A stretch of DNA of 38,651 bases, taken from Brevundimonas sp. GTDB lineage: Bacteria; Pseudomonadota; Alphaproteobacteria; Caulobacterales; Caulobacteraceae. The notes below the pieces were generated by a model that saw nothing but the letters and a program-made list of their open reading frames with translations, did not search any database and had not been told where the DNA came from. This document shows, piece after piece, positions 26,222 to 35,067 of the stretch (position 1 is its first letter; every line of letters begins with the position of its first letter). The translations under genes were made by a program, and so were the position numbers. The stretch lies in assembly GCF_027487935.1 (NCBI RefSeq), contig NZ_JAIYCP010000001.1, forward strand, positions 1 through 38,651, in the 5' to 3' direction.

Positions 26222-28270
26222 ATGACCAAGGCAATCTGGCTGGCCGGCGCGGCCGCATGCGCCCTTCTGGCTGGCCCCGCACTGGCACAGACCGCACCGG
26301 CCCAGGATGCGCCGGTCGGCGATGTCGCCCCGCAGGGCGTGCTGGTCTTCGAGCCCGCCTTCTTCGCCGATTCCCGGCCCGATACGGCTCTGGACCTGAT
26401 CGCCCGCCTGCCGGGCTTCGCCTTCGAGTCCGGAGACAGCGGGACGCGCGGCCTGGCGGGCACGGCGGGCAATGTGCTGATCGACGGCCGGCGGCCCTCG
26501 ACCAAGAGCGACAGCCTCGACCAGATCCTGCGGCGTATCTCGGCCGCCGGCGTCGCTCGCGTCGAGCTGATTCGGGGCGGCGCGCCCGGGATCGACATGC
26601 AGGGCCGGTCGGTCGTCGCCAACGTCGTCCTCATCCGCACGGTGACCACCGAACGGGTGTTCGAGGCCAACAGCTATGTCTATCCCGACGGCCACCTCGG
26701 TCCTGTTCTCGCGGCTCGCTGGTCCCGGCGCGAGGGCGACGACCAGATCGAGGGATCCATCAGCGGCTTCTCGGACCGGACCGACGGCACCGGCGACGGC
26801 TTCCGCCGCCGGTACAATCCAGCCGGAAGCCTCATCCAGGACGCCGACCTGGTGCTGTGGGACCGGATCCGGAACCTGCGCGCCACCGGGGCCGTCCAGC
26901 GCCGGGTCGGCGGCGGCCTGCTGCGCGTCAACGGCCTGCTGGGCTGGTTCGGCAATGAGAATGCGCAGGACCTGCTGATCCGTTCCGGGGGCGGGTTCGA
27001 CAGTTTCAACGACGAGGAAGCCAACGACATCAACAGCGAGTTGGGCGTCAGCTGGGCCCGGGACCTGAACCCGCGCCTGGATCTGGAGCTGACCGGTCTG
27101 CAGCGATACGCGGCGGAAGACTACACCGGCGTCTCCGAGAGCCGCGGCGACAGTTCGACCTTCACCGCCGACGCGACCTCGGGCGAATCGATCGGTCGCG
27201 CCATCCTGCGGTTCCGCCCCGGTAGCCGCTGGTCGTTCGAGACCGGGGGCGAGGTGGCCTATAATTTCCTCGACAGTGCCACGACCTATGCCGAGAACGG
27301 CGTCCCGGTCCCGCTGCCGTCATCCTCGGTGAAGGTCGAGGAACTGCGCGGCGAGGTCTTCGGCCAGGCGACCTGGCGGCCCGACCCGACCCTGACCCTC
27401 GAGGGCGGCCTTCGCGTCGAGGTGTCAGAGATCAGCCAGTCAGGCGACAGCGACCTGACCAAATCCTTCGTCTATCCCAAGCCCCGCATCCAGGCGACCT
27501 GGACGCCCCGGACCGGGCACCAGTTCCGTTTCCGCGCCGAGCGGGAGGTGGGCCAGCTGGACTTCGGCGACTTCATCGCCTCGGCCGATATCGACATCGG
27601 CCAGGTCGAGGGCGGCAACCCGGACCTGGAGCCGGAGAAGTCGACGGTGATCGAGGCCATCTACGAACATCGCTTCGACGGCGAGGGGGTGATCGAGGTG
27701 ACCGTGAGCCATGCCGACATCGAGGACGTGGTGGACGTCATCCCCCTGACGGGCGGTTTCGACGGGGTCGGCAATATCGGCGACGGCAATGCGGACTTCT
27801 TCCAGCTGCGCCTGACCCTGCCGACTGACCGGCTGGGCATTCCCAACGGCCGCTTCCAGACGCGCGGCAGCTGGTCCTCGACCTCGGTGCTTGATCCGGT
27901 CACGGGCGAGGCGCGCCGGTTCCAGGGCAACCAGGCCTTCGGCTGCGGCGTCTCCTTCAATCAGGACCTGATGGGCGGGCGCTGGTCCTGGGGCTTCGAG
28001 CACGGCTGCAATATCGACAAGGGCCGCGCCTTCCGGGTGCGCGAGGTCCGCGCCTTCCATGAGGAGCCGGACGTCGAGGCCTTCGTTCAGTGGAAGCCGG
28101 AGCGCGACCTGACCGTCCGCGTGGACCTCGGCAATGCCACGGATCGCGCGCAGGGCAATGATCGCGAAATCTACGCCGGCCCGCGCGACACGGCCCCACT
28201 GGCATTTCGCGAGGTGCGCCGCACCCGGATGAGCCCCTGGCTGTTCGTCCAGGTCAGAAAGACCTTCTGA
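26222..28270 (+). CDS. TonB-dependent receptor-like outer-membrane protein, copy 2
   Basis: A 682-residue paralog of the protein at 24067. The N-termini (MTK...LAQT signal, then GVLVFEPAFFADSRPDTALDLIARLPGF), the plug (NVLIDGRRPST, LIRGGAPGIDMQG), the QLDFGDF and GNPDLEPEKS barrel segments and the end VQVRKTF align throughout. Middle regions differ more, and surface loops are variable, as in receptors with different ligands. Two cysteines (FGCGVSF, EHGCNIDK) are unique to this copy and could form a disulfide. ATG at 26222 has a GGAGAGGG site. It is followed by a bidirectional terminator. Confidence 0.88.
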   Translation: MTKAIWLAGAAACALLAGPALAQTAPAQDAPVGDVAPQGVLVFEPAFFADSRPDTALDLIARLPGFAFESGDSGTRGLAGTAGNVLIDGRRPSTKSDSLDQILRRISAAGVARVELIRGGAPGIDMQGRSVVANVVLIRTVTTERVFEANSYVYPDGHLGPVLAARWSRREGDDQIEGSISGFSDRTDGTGDGFRRRYNPAGSLIQDADLVLWDRIRNLRATGAVQRRVGGGLLRVNGLLGWFGNENAQDLLIRSGGGFDSFNDEEANDINSELGVSWARDLNPRLDLELTGLQRYAAEDYTGVSESRGDSSTFTADATSGESIGRAILRFRPGSRWSFETGGEVAYNFLDSATTYAENGVPVPLPSSSVKVEELRGEVFGQATWRPDPTLTLEGGLRVEVSEISQSGDSDLTKSFVYPKPRIQATWTPRTGHQFRFRAEREVGQLDFGDFIASADIDIGQVEGGNPDLEPEKSTVIEAIYEHRFDGEGVIEVTVSHADIEDVVDVIPLTGGFDGVGNIGDGNADFFQLRLTLPTDRLGIPNGRFQTRGSWSSTSVLDPVTGEARRFQGNQAFGCGVSFNQDLMGGRWSWGFEHGCNIDKGRAFRVREVRAFHEEPDVEAFVQWKPERDLTVRVDLGNATDRAQGNDREIYAGPRDTAPLAFREVRRTRMSPWLFVQVRKTF

Positions 28271-28326
28271 GGACAGCGTCCCCTCACCGCCCGAAGCGGT
28301 CGGGGCGCCGACCGCCGCGCACAGAA

Positions 28327-28354
28327 AAGGGCGGAACCCTGCGGTTCCGCCCTT
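28327..28354. terminator. Bidirectional rho-independent terminator
   Basis: AAGGGCGGAACC (28327-28338) and GGTTCCGCCCTT (28343-28354) form a perfect 12-bp stem with a CTGC loop. On the minus strand it is followed by a T-rich TTCTGT; on the plus strand by TCCTGC. It sits between the convergent receptor-like gene and the peptide transporter gene and likely ends both. Confidence 0.88.
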
Positions 28355-28378
28355 CCTGCATTCGGCCGTCCGTCTGGA

Positions 28379-30256
28379 TCAGTGCGACGGATGGTTTCCG
28401 GCGTCATTGGCCCCGTTGGACCAGCCCTTGATCAGAAAGCTGATCAGGATGAAGCCGATGCCGATGCCGACGCCCCAGGTGCCCAGCTTGTTGAAGCCGT
28501 CCAGGGAGGTGGCGAGCGCGCCCTGCGGGTCCAGGACCTGACCCCCGACCGTCTCCGTACCCATCAGGCCGGCGATCTTGCCGCCGACGAACTGGGCGAT
28601 GGAGCTGGCCAGGAACCAGACGGCCATCATGAAGCTGACGACCGAAGGCATGGACAGTTTGGTGATCTCCGACAGGCCCACCGGCGAGAGGAAGAGCTCC
28701 CCCGTCGTGTGCAGCATGTAGAGCAGGGCCAGGATGATCAGCGGCATCTGGAAGGTCGGGCTGACCATGCCGGAGCCGGCGGCCCATACCACCACCAGGA
28801 AGCCGAGACCGACCTGAACCAGGCCGAGACCGAACTTCATGGTCGGGTCGGGATCCATCTTCTTCGAGGCCAGCCAGGCCCACAGCGCCGCGAAGATCGG
28901 GGCGAAGATGAGGATGAAGCCGGCGTTGAAGGACTGGACCTGGGCGGCCGTGATGGTCGCGTCGATCCAGAAGCCGGTGGGCGTGATGCCCGCAGCGGCC
29001 AGCTGGTCCGGCGTACCGATCGTGATACCGAGGAACTGCATCGCGGTCGGGGCGATGGTCAGGTCCACGTTACGGTCGGCGAACAGGTTCAGCGAGGTGC
29101 CGGCCTGTTCGAACAGGGTGAAGAAGACCACCGCGCCGAAGATCAGCACCAGGGCCAGCATCATCCGCTGACGCTGGGCCCAGGTCTTGCAGACGCCGAC
29201 GATGACCCAGAGGATCGCGGCCAGGGACAGCAGGGTCGAAATGCCAAGGACGGCACCGACCAGGGCGTTGCGCTGGACCATGAACCAGACCACGGCGACG
29301 CCGAGGACGCCGAGGATGTAGATCAGCCATTCGCGGTTCAGCGGTCCGAACAGCGGCCGCTTGAGCAGTTCGGGGTTCGGCGGTTCGCCATGGCCTTCCA
29401 GCAGCGGCTTGCCGAGAACGAAAACGACCCAGCCCAGCGCCATACCGACACCGGCGAGACCGAAACCGGCCCACCAGCCCACGGTCTGGCCCAGGAAGCC
29501 ACACAGCACCGCCGCCCAGAAGGCGCCGAGGTTGATGCCGTAGTAGTAGAGGGTGAAGCCGGAATCCCGGCGCGGGTCCCCCTGCGGATACAGCTGGCCC
29601 ACGATGGTCGAGATGTTCGGCTTCAGGAAGCCGACGCCCATAATGATCAGCGACAGGGCGAGGTAGAAGATGTCGACGCCGGCCTGGTCGCGGGTCTTCT
29701 TCACCTCATAGCTGCCGGGTGCCAGGGTCGCCGGCAGGGTCGAGCCCTCCGGCAGGCCCGCGACGGCAATGCCGCCGCCCTCGGCCGGGCCGAAGGCGTA
29801 TTTCTGGCCGTTGACGACGATGTTCACGTCCCGCGACGCGCCGCGTCCCTCGGCCGAAATCTCATACGCCTTGCCGGCATAGGTCAGGGTTTCGGTCGCC
29901 GGACGGCCCTCGAAGGCCATCATCCCGTGACCGGCCACCAGCAGCAGGGCCCCGAAGGCGATGGCCTTGCGGGTGCCGATGTAGCGGTCGGCGAGAATGC
30001 CGCCGACCAGCGGCAGCAGATAGACCAGCGAGGTATAGGAGCCGTAGGTCGATCCCGCCGTGGCGTCGTCGAACAGGAAATGCTGGGTCAGGAAGAAGAT
30101 CAGGATGCCGCGCATACCGTAGTAGGAGAAGCGCTCCCACATCTCGGCGAAGAACAGGATGATCAGTCCGCGCGGGTGGTTCTTCAGGATCTGCATCAGC
30201 ACGGGGATGCCCGTGAGCAGCGTGATGATCAGGCCGGCAATGATGACGATGTTCAT
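28379..30256 (-). CDS. POT-family proton-coupled oligopeptide transporter
   Basis: A 625-residue major facilitator protein of the PTR2/POT family that imports di- and tripeptides with protons. The ExxERFxYYG motif appears as EMWERFSYYGMRG on helix 1, with FFLTQHFLFDD after it, and the PTR-like FTLYYYGINLGAFWA and later NLFADRN segments. Between helices, an about 90-residue soluble stretch (about 110-200, with VNGQKYAFGP and GSYEVKKTRDQAG) interrupts the usual POT helix spacing; see findings. The ATG has GGGGAGG six bases upstream. The gene is single and convergent with the receptor-like gene. Confidence 0.93.
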   Translation of the reverse strand: MNIVIIAGLIITLLTGIPVLMQILKNHPRGLIILFFAEMWERFSYYGMRGILIFFLTQHFLFDDATAGSTYGSYTSLVYLLPLVGGILADRYIGTRKAIAFGALLLVAGHGMMAFEGRPATETLTYAGKAYEISAEGRGASRDVNIVVNGQKYAFGPAEGGGIAVAGLPEGSTLPATLAPGSYEVKKTRDQAGVDIFYLALSLIIMGVGFLKPNISTIVGQLYPQGDPRRDSGFTLYYYGINLGAFWAAVLCGFLGQTVGWWAGFGLAGVGMALGWVVFVLGKPLLEGHGEPPNPELLKRPLFGPLNREWLIYILGVLGVAVVWFMVQRNALVGAVLGISTLLSLAAILWVIVGVCKTWAQRQRMMLALVLIFGAVVFFTLFEQAGTSLNLFADRNVDLTIAPTAMQFLGITIGTPDQLAAAGITPTGFWIDATITAAQVQSFNAGFILIFAPIFAALWAWLASKKMDPDPTMKFGLGLVQVGLGFLVVVWAAGSGMVSPTFQMPLIILALLYMLHTTGELFLSPVGLSEITKLSMPSVVSFMMAVWFLASSIAQFVGGKIAGLMGTETVGGQVLDPQGALATSLDGFNKLGTWGVGIGIGFILISFLIKGWSNGANDAGNHPSH

Positions 30257-30492
30257 GCCCGACCTCCCCGAATGCGTCGGGACCTAATTCCCTGGAGCGT
30301 CGTAACCGCCCCCCCATTGTCCGTCGTACTCAACGGCTCACTCCCTTGTTGCTGCGCCCCACCTGACGCGCGAGGCCGCATAAGCAGCACGGGGAGCAAG
30401 ACCGGACAAGGGTTAAGGGTAAATTGGCTGTGAGGTGGCGCAGGGACGGGGCAGGCGGCAGGATGGAGGGGAATCATGCGGGACGGGCTGGA

Positions 30493-31434
30493 ATGACGAC
30501 GACGCGGCGGGCGGCGCTGATCGGGGCAGGCACGGCCTTTACGCTGGCGGCCTGCGGCCCCGCCTCGCCGCGCGCGGCCGGAGACGTGATCGCGGCGGGG
30601 CAGCCGGCCGCCCTGCTGATCTGGGCCGTGGCGCGTGATCGGCTGGCCGGCTGGCCGCGCAGGCCGACGGCACAGGCGCTGAGGGTCCTGCCCGCGCGCG
30701 CGGCGGACCTGGCCGAGCTGGGTGCCCTGGCCGGCGGCGGACAGCCGGCGAATCTGGAGGCCGTCGCGGCGCTGAAGCCGCGACTGGTGATCGACTATGG
30801 CGACACCGATGCCGAGAATCAGGCGCTCGGCGACCGGCTGAAGACCCGGCTGGGTGTCGACTGGCGGCTGATCGACGGGACCCTGGCGAAGATTCCCGAA
30901 GCCATCCGCGAGGCCGCCGTCCTGCTGGAGGCCGGTCAGGCCGCCGCCGGCCTGGCCGATGCGGCGGCCCGTGTTCTGGATCGGTGGAGGGGCGCCCCCG
31001 GCGGACCGTCCTTCTACTATGCCCGCGGTGCCGACGGTCTGGAGACCGGATTTCGCGGCTCCCTGGCCACCGAAGTGCTGGAAGGGGCCGGCTGGAGCAA
31101 TGTCGCCGGGGAGGCGAACGATATCGGCCGGGTCACCCGCGAACAGGTCGTCGCCTGGGATCCGGAGGCCCTGGTGACCCTGAGCCCCGTCTTTGCCGCC
31201 GCCGTTCGCGATGATCCGGTCTGGCGCACCCGGCGCGACGGCCGACGGCGGCGGCTGTTGCTGCTGCCTGAGCAGCCGTTCGGCTGGATCGACCGGCCAC
31301 CGTCGCTGAACCGCCTGCTGGCCTGCGCCTGGCTGGCCGATCCGGCCGGGTCGCAGGCGACCATCGCCGACCTCAGCCGCCGCCTGTACGGCCTGGCCCC
31401 GGTGGCGCCGGTGATGCCGCAGTGGATTCCGTGA
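30493..31434 (+). CDS. Substrate-binding lipoprotein of an iron/cobalamin-type ABC importer
   Basis: A 313-residue class III periplasmic binding protein (FecB/BtuF/FhuD fold). The N-terminus TTTRRAALIGAGTAFTLAAC has twin arginines and a lipobox (LAAC, C21), so it is likely a lipoprotein, possibly exported by Tat. Conserved parts are GGGQPANLEAVAALKPRLVIDYG, AGWSNVAGE and FGWIDRPPSLNRLLACAWL, common to siderophore and B12 binders. No iron- or cobalamin-specific residues are decisive, so the ligand is open. The preceding 236-base gap (30257-30492) holds the leader of the divergent peptide transporter and no evident riboswitch. The stop overlaps the permease start as GTGA. Confidence 0.85.
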   Translation: MTTTRRAALIGAGTAFTLAACGPASPRAAGDVIAAGQPAALLIWAVARDRLAGWPRRPTAQALRVLPARAADLAELGALAGGGQPANLEAVAALKPRLVIDYGDTDAENQALGDRLKTRLGVDWRLIDGTLAKIPEAIREAAVLLEAGQAAAGLADAAARVLDRWRGAPGGPSFYYARGADGLETGFRGSLATEVLEGAGWSNVAGEANDIGRVTREQVVAWDPEALVTLSPVFAAAVRDDPVWRTRRDGRRRRLLLLPEQPFGWIDRPPSLNRLLACAWLADPAGSQATIADLSRRLYGLAPVAPVMPQWIP

Positions 31435-32420
31435 ACCGGCTGAAGGCCGCCCTGCTCCCCGCCGGCCTGATCCTGCTGGCGCTGGTCGGGGCGCTGACGG
31501 TCATGGCCACCGGGCCTCTGGCCGTGGCACCCGAAGCCCTGCTGGCGGCCGTCATCGGCACCGGCTCGCCCGAGGCCGAGCTGGCGCTGGCCCTGCGCGG
31601 CCCCCGACTGCTGGCGGCCCTGACCTGCGGGGCCGCCCTGGCGGGGGCCGGGGCCGGGTTCCAGATCCTGTTCCGCAATCCGCTGGCGGCCCCCGATCTG
31701 CTGGGCGTGTCGTCGGGAGCCGGTCTGGGTGCGGCCCTCGCCCTGCTGCTGGGCGCGGGCGCGGCGCTGGTGCAGGGGGCGGCCTTTGCCGGTGGACTGG
31801 CCGCCGGTGGACTGGCCCTGGCCTGCGCCGCCCTGACCCGCAGCGGCGACGGGCGCCTCGCCCTGATCCTTTGCGGGGTCGTGGCGGGAGCCCTGGCCTC
31901 GGCCGGGCTTGGGCTGGTGGTGATCGTCGCCGAACCCTATTCGCAGCTGCCGTCGATTACCTACTGGCTGCTGGGCAGCTTCACTCGGGCAACCCTGCCG
32001 GAAGCGGTCGACGCGGTGGTTCCGGTGGCGCTCGGCGCGGGGGTGCTGATCTGGCTGGGCTTCCGGCTGGACACTCTTTCGTTGGGCGATGAGCAGGCGC
32101 GGTCGTTGGGACTGCCGGCCCGGCCCCTGCGCCTGCTGGCCCTAGCCGCCGCGGCCCTGATGACCTCCTCGGCCGTGGCGGTGGCCGGGGTGGTCGGCTG
32201 GATCGGCCTGCTGGCACCCCATGCAGCGCGGCTGATCGTCGGCGAGCGGGCCGGGCGGCTGATCCCGGCGTCCATGGCGCTGGGGGCCCTGTTCGCCCTG
32301 CTGATCGACCGGCTGGCCACAGCCTTCGGTCCGGCGGAGGTTCCCGTCGGCCTGCTGTCGGCCGCCATCGGTGCCCCCGCCTTCCTGATCCTGTTCGTCA
32401 CCACATCGAGGCGGTCATGA
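31431..32420 (+). CDS. FecCD-family ABC transporter permease
   Basis: A 329-residue polytopic permease of the FecCD/BtuC family, with about nine hydrophobic segments. The RGPRLLAALTCGAALAGAG and FQILFRNPLAAPDLLGVSSGAG segments, and GWIGLLAPHAARLIVG (the coupling-helix region) are diagnostic. It forms the membrane channel for the binding protein at 30493 and the ATPase at 32417. GTG at 31431 overlaps the upstream stop as GTGA; a GTG at 31422 would add three residues. It overlaps the ATPase by 4 bases (ATGA). Confidence 0.93.
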   Translation: MNRLKAALLPAGLILLALVGALTVMATGPLAVAPEALLAAVIGTGSPEAELALALRGPRLLAALTCGAALAGAGAGFQILFRNPLAAPDLLGVSSGAGLGAALALLLGAGAALVQGAAFAGGLAAGGLALACAALTRSGDGRLALILCGVVAGALASAGLGLVVIVAEPYSQLPSITYWLLGSFTRATLPEAVDAVVPVALGAGVLIWLGFRLDTLSLGDEQARSLGLPARPLRLLALAAAALMTSSAVAVAGVVGWIGLLAPHAARLIVGERAGRLIPASMALGALFALLIDRLATAFGPAEVPVGLLSAAIGAPAFLILFVTTSRRS

Positions 32421-33124
32421 GCGGGCTGAGGCTCGAGGGGCTGGTCGCCGGGCGCGGGTCTTTCCGCCTGCCGCCGCTCGAGCTGACCGTCGCCCCGGGC
32501 GAGGTGCTGGCCCTGATCGGCCCCAACGGCGTCGGCAAGACCACCCTGCTGAAGACCCTCGCCGGCCTGCTGCCGCCGCTTTCGGGCGCGGTCGTGGATA
32601 TGGGTGCCCCGGCGTATCTGCCACCGCCGGGGGCGGTGTCGGCCGGTTTCTCCGCCCTGCACCTCACCGCCCTGGGCCGGGCGCATCTGCGTCGCTGGTC
32701 GCCCGGCCTGACGCCGGAAGATGTCGACGCGGCTCGCGGCGCGCTGGACCGGCTGGAGGTGGGCGACCTCGCGGACCGGCCGTTCGACCGCCTGTCCAGC
32801 GGCCAGCAGCAGCTGGTGCTGATCGCCCGGCTGTTCGTGCAGGATGCGCCGGTCTGTCTGCTGGATGAGCCTCTGGCCCTGCTCGACCCGGCCCATGCGC
32901 AGGCGGTGGAGGCGGCGATCCGGGCGCTGGCCGGAGAAGGCCGCGTCGTCGTCGCCTCGACCCACCACCTGCCCTTCGCCGCCCGCGCCGACCGGGTGCT
33001 GGCGCTGGGTCCCGACGGGATGGCGGTGGGTGCGCCCGCCGAGGCCCTGGCCCCCGACCGCATCCGCGCCCTGTTCGGGGTCGAGGTTTCCGGCTGTCCG
33101 TGCTGCGGTCAGGCCTTGAGTTAG
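32417..33124 (+). CDS. ABC transporter ATPase (FecE/BtuD type)
   Basis: A 235-residue ATPase with Walker A GPNGVGKTT, signature LSSGQQQLVLIARLF, Walker B VCLLDEPLALLD and the H-loop histidine in STHHLPFA. The signature (LSSGQQQ) is normal for the iron-siderophore/B12 group. A Cys cluster (GCPCCGQ) ends the protein, which is unusual. It powers the importer with its two upstream genes. Start overlaps the permease stop by 4 bases. Confidence 0.94.
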   Translation: MSGLRLEGLVAGRGSFRLPPLELTVAPGEVLALIGPNGVGKTTLLKTLAGLLPPLSGAVVDMGAPAYLPPPGAVSAGFSALHLTALGRAHLRRWSPGLTPEDVDAARGALDRLEVGDLADRPFDRLSSGQQQLVLIARLFVQDAPVCLLDEPLALLDPAHAQAVEAAIRALAGEGRVVVASTHHLPFAARADRVLALGPDGMAVGAPAEALAPDRIRALFGVEVSGCPCCGQALS

Positions 33125-33168
33125 GCATCGGCATCGTCGACCTTGGCCGGCGGATCGGGGAGCGAGGC

Positions 33169-33936
33169 ATGGCGATCAGACTGTTTGGAGGACTGGCGGG
33201 ATTGCTCGCGATTCTTGCCGGCGCTCCGACCGCGGCCGGCACGCCCGCGCACCAGGCCAAGGCTGCGCCTGCGCCTGCGCCTGCGCCGGGCGAGGCCGCC
33301 CAGTTGGCGCGCAAGGCCCGGTCGGAGGCGATTCTGACCGCCGAGGGCGTCCCCTTTATTGCCTGGCTTCCCCTGGTCGAGGACGAGGGGGACTATCGTC
33401 CCCGCTCGGCCGAAGAGATCGTCGGCCGCGCGTATGCCCTGACCCTCGTGGCCTACAAGGCATCGTCGGGCGACCACGAGGGTGCCAACGACGCCTATGC
33501 ACAGGTGAAGGACCGGGTGATCCTCTCGGCTTCGGAGATCGACTTTCTGCGCGACCCGCGGCCTTCCGATCAGGATCGCATCCATTTCAGCTGGCAGTCG
33601 GAGGCGGCTTATCCGCTGTTCTGGATGCTCGGCTACGTGGACGCCCTCGGCCGCCCCGAGAATCAGATCGACCCGGACCCGATGGTCCGGCTGGTGTCGG
33701 GCCGCACCTTCGACGCGCTTGTCGCCGGCGCCCGACTGAGACCGCAGGCTGAAATGCTGGATGCGCTGGACCTGACCTATCGCTACCATTGGGCCGTGCG
33801 TCAGGCCGGGCTCGACGGTGCGCTGCCGCCCGCCAAACTCAATCCGGACGTGCTGATGGAAAGGCACAAGGCCTTGAACTGGCTCGTGCGCTACAACGAC
33901 GACGCGTCGTGGGACGACGTCACGACGGACACCTGA
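33169..33936 (+). CDS. Exported DUF4272-like protein
   Basis: A 255-residue protein with a signal peptide (hydrophobic 5-20, cut near AGT) and a low-complexity Ala/Pro stretch (PAPAPAPGE). The middle and C-terminal part (SEAILTAEGVPFIAWLPLVEDE; IVGRAYALTLVAYKASSG; HFSWQSEAAYPLFWMLGY; RHKALNWLVRYNDDASWDDV) matches the DUF4272 pattern, whose function is unknown. The ATG at 33169 has GGGGAG upstream; the frame is open further upstream into the ATPase end. It is 44 bases downstream of the ABC ATPase and 17 before the next gene, so it may be in the same transcript. Confidence 0.8.
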   Translation: MAIRLFGGLAGLLAILAGAPTAAGTPAHQAKAAPAPAPAPGEAAQLARKARSEAILTAEGVPFIAWLPLVEDEGDYRPRSAEEIVGRAYALTLVAYKASSGDHEGANDAYAQVKDRVILSASEIDFLRDPRPSDQDRIHFSWQSEAAYPLFWMLGYVDALGRPENQIDPDPMVRLVSGRTFDALVAGARLRPQAEMLDALDLTYRYHWAVRQAGLDGALPPAKLNPDVLMERHKALNWLVRYNDDASWDDVTTDT

Positions 33937-33953
33937 ACCGGAAACCTGACGCC

Positions 33954-35015
33954 ATGCGCTTCTGTCTCTCCACCGTTCTCGCCGCAGCGACCTTGCTCGC
34001 CGCGCCCGCCGCCGCGCAGGAGGCCCCGCGCTGGTCGTTCGCCATCCACGGCGGGGCGGGGGTGATCGAGCGCGCCAGTCTGACGCCGGAGCAGGACGCC
34101 GCCTATCGCGCGGCCCTGCACCGGGCGCTGGAGGCCGGGTCGGCCGTGCTGGCGGCCGGCGGGTCCTCGCTGGACGCGGTGCAGGCGGCGATCGAGCTGA
34201 TGGAGGACGATCCCCTGTTCAACGCCGGGCGCGGTGCGGTCTTCACCGCCGCCGGGCGCAATGAGCTGGACGCCGCCGTGATGAACGGCGCGGACCTGAC
34301 CGCCGGGTCCGTCGCCGGCCTGACCACCACCCGCCACCCGATCGCGGCTGCCCGGGCGGTGATGGAGCGGTCGCCGCACGTCATGCTGATCGGCGAGGGC
34401 GCCGACACCTTCGCCGCCTCGGTCGGGCTGGAGCAGGTCGACCCGGCCTTCTTCTTCACCGAACGACGCTGGCGCGGGCTGGAGTCGGCGCTGAGGGCGC
34501 AGAACCTGCCGATCCCGGAACGGCCCGCCGGGGCGCCGGGGCCGATGGCGGAAAACACCCTGCCCGCCCCGCCCCTCAACGAACGGAAATTCGGCACGGT
34601 GGGCGCGGTGGCGCTGGACAGCCAGGGCCGGCTGGCGGCGGGGACCTCGACCGGCGGCATGACCGCCAAGCGCTGGGGCCGGGTCGGGGATGTGCCGGTG
34701 ATCGGGGCCGGGACCTATGCCTCGAACCGCGAGGGCTGCGCGGTGTCGGCGACCGGGGACGGGGAGTTCTACATCCGGGCCAGCGTCGCCCGCGACATCT
34801 GCGCCCGGATCGCCAATGGGTCGGCGACCCAGGCTGCGGCCCAGGCCGAGGTGGACGACGCCCTGTCGCTCGGGGGGTCCGGGGGCGTCATCGTCATGGA
34901 CCTGCAGGGACAGCCCAGTTTCGCGATGACCAGTTCCGGCATGTATCGCGGAGCCGCCTCCAATGTGGCTCCGGCTGCCGTGGCCATCTATGGCGACGAG
35001 GCCCTGCGGCCGTGA
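33954..35015 (+). CDS. Exported isoaspartyl peptidase/L-asparaginase (Ntn hydrolase)
   Basis: A 353-residue Ntn hydrolase with a signal peptide (MRFCLSTVLAAATLLAAPAAAQ). AIHGGAGV starts the mature protein. The self-cleavage and catalytic threonine is T215 in KFGTVGAVALD, followed by AAGTSTGGMTAKRWGRVGD and GAGTYASN, the IaaA/type III asparaginase pattern. It is expected to be processed into alpha and beta subunits and to hydrolyse isoaspartyl dipeptides and asparagine in the periplasm. Periplasmic location is a notable point, since E. coli IaaA is cytosolic. It is 17 bases downstream of the DUF4272 gene. Confidence 0.93.
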   Translation: MRFCLSTVLAAATLLAAPAAAQEAPRWSFAIHGGAGVIERASLTPEQDAAYRAALHRALEAGSAVLAAGGSSLDAVQAAIELMEDDPLFNAGRGAVFTAAGRNELDAAVMNGADLTAGSVAGLTTTRHPIAAARAVMERSPHVMLIGEGADTFAASVGLEQVDPAFFFTERRWRGLESALRAQNLPIPERPAGAPGPMAENTLPAPPLNERKFGTVGAVALDSQGRLAAGTSTGGMTAKRWGRVGDVPVIGAGTYASNREGCAVSATGDGEFYIRASVARDICARIANGSATQAAAQAEVDDALSLGGSGGVIVMDLQGQPSFAMTSSGMYRGAASNVAPAAVAIYGDEALRP

Positions 35016-35067
35016 GCTCGCGCGCCGCCGTCTCCGACTTCACCGCCCCGCAGGGACAGAAGATCTG

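Noticed and set aside
28382..30433. 683-codon frame antisense to the POT transporter
   Set aside because: Antisense to a clear transporter gene; composition is Glu/Asp/Gln/Arg-rich low complexity and no ribosome site was seen.
30257..30492. Cobalamin riboswitch upstream of the ABC importer
   Set aside because: I could not find the B12 box or a conserved fold in this gap.
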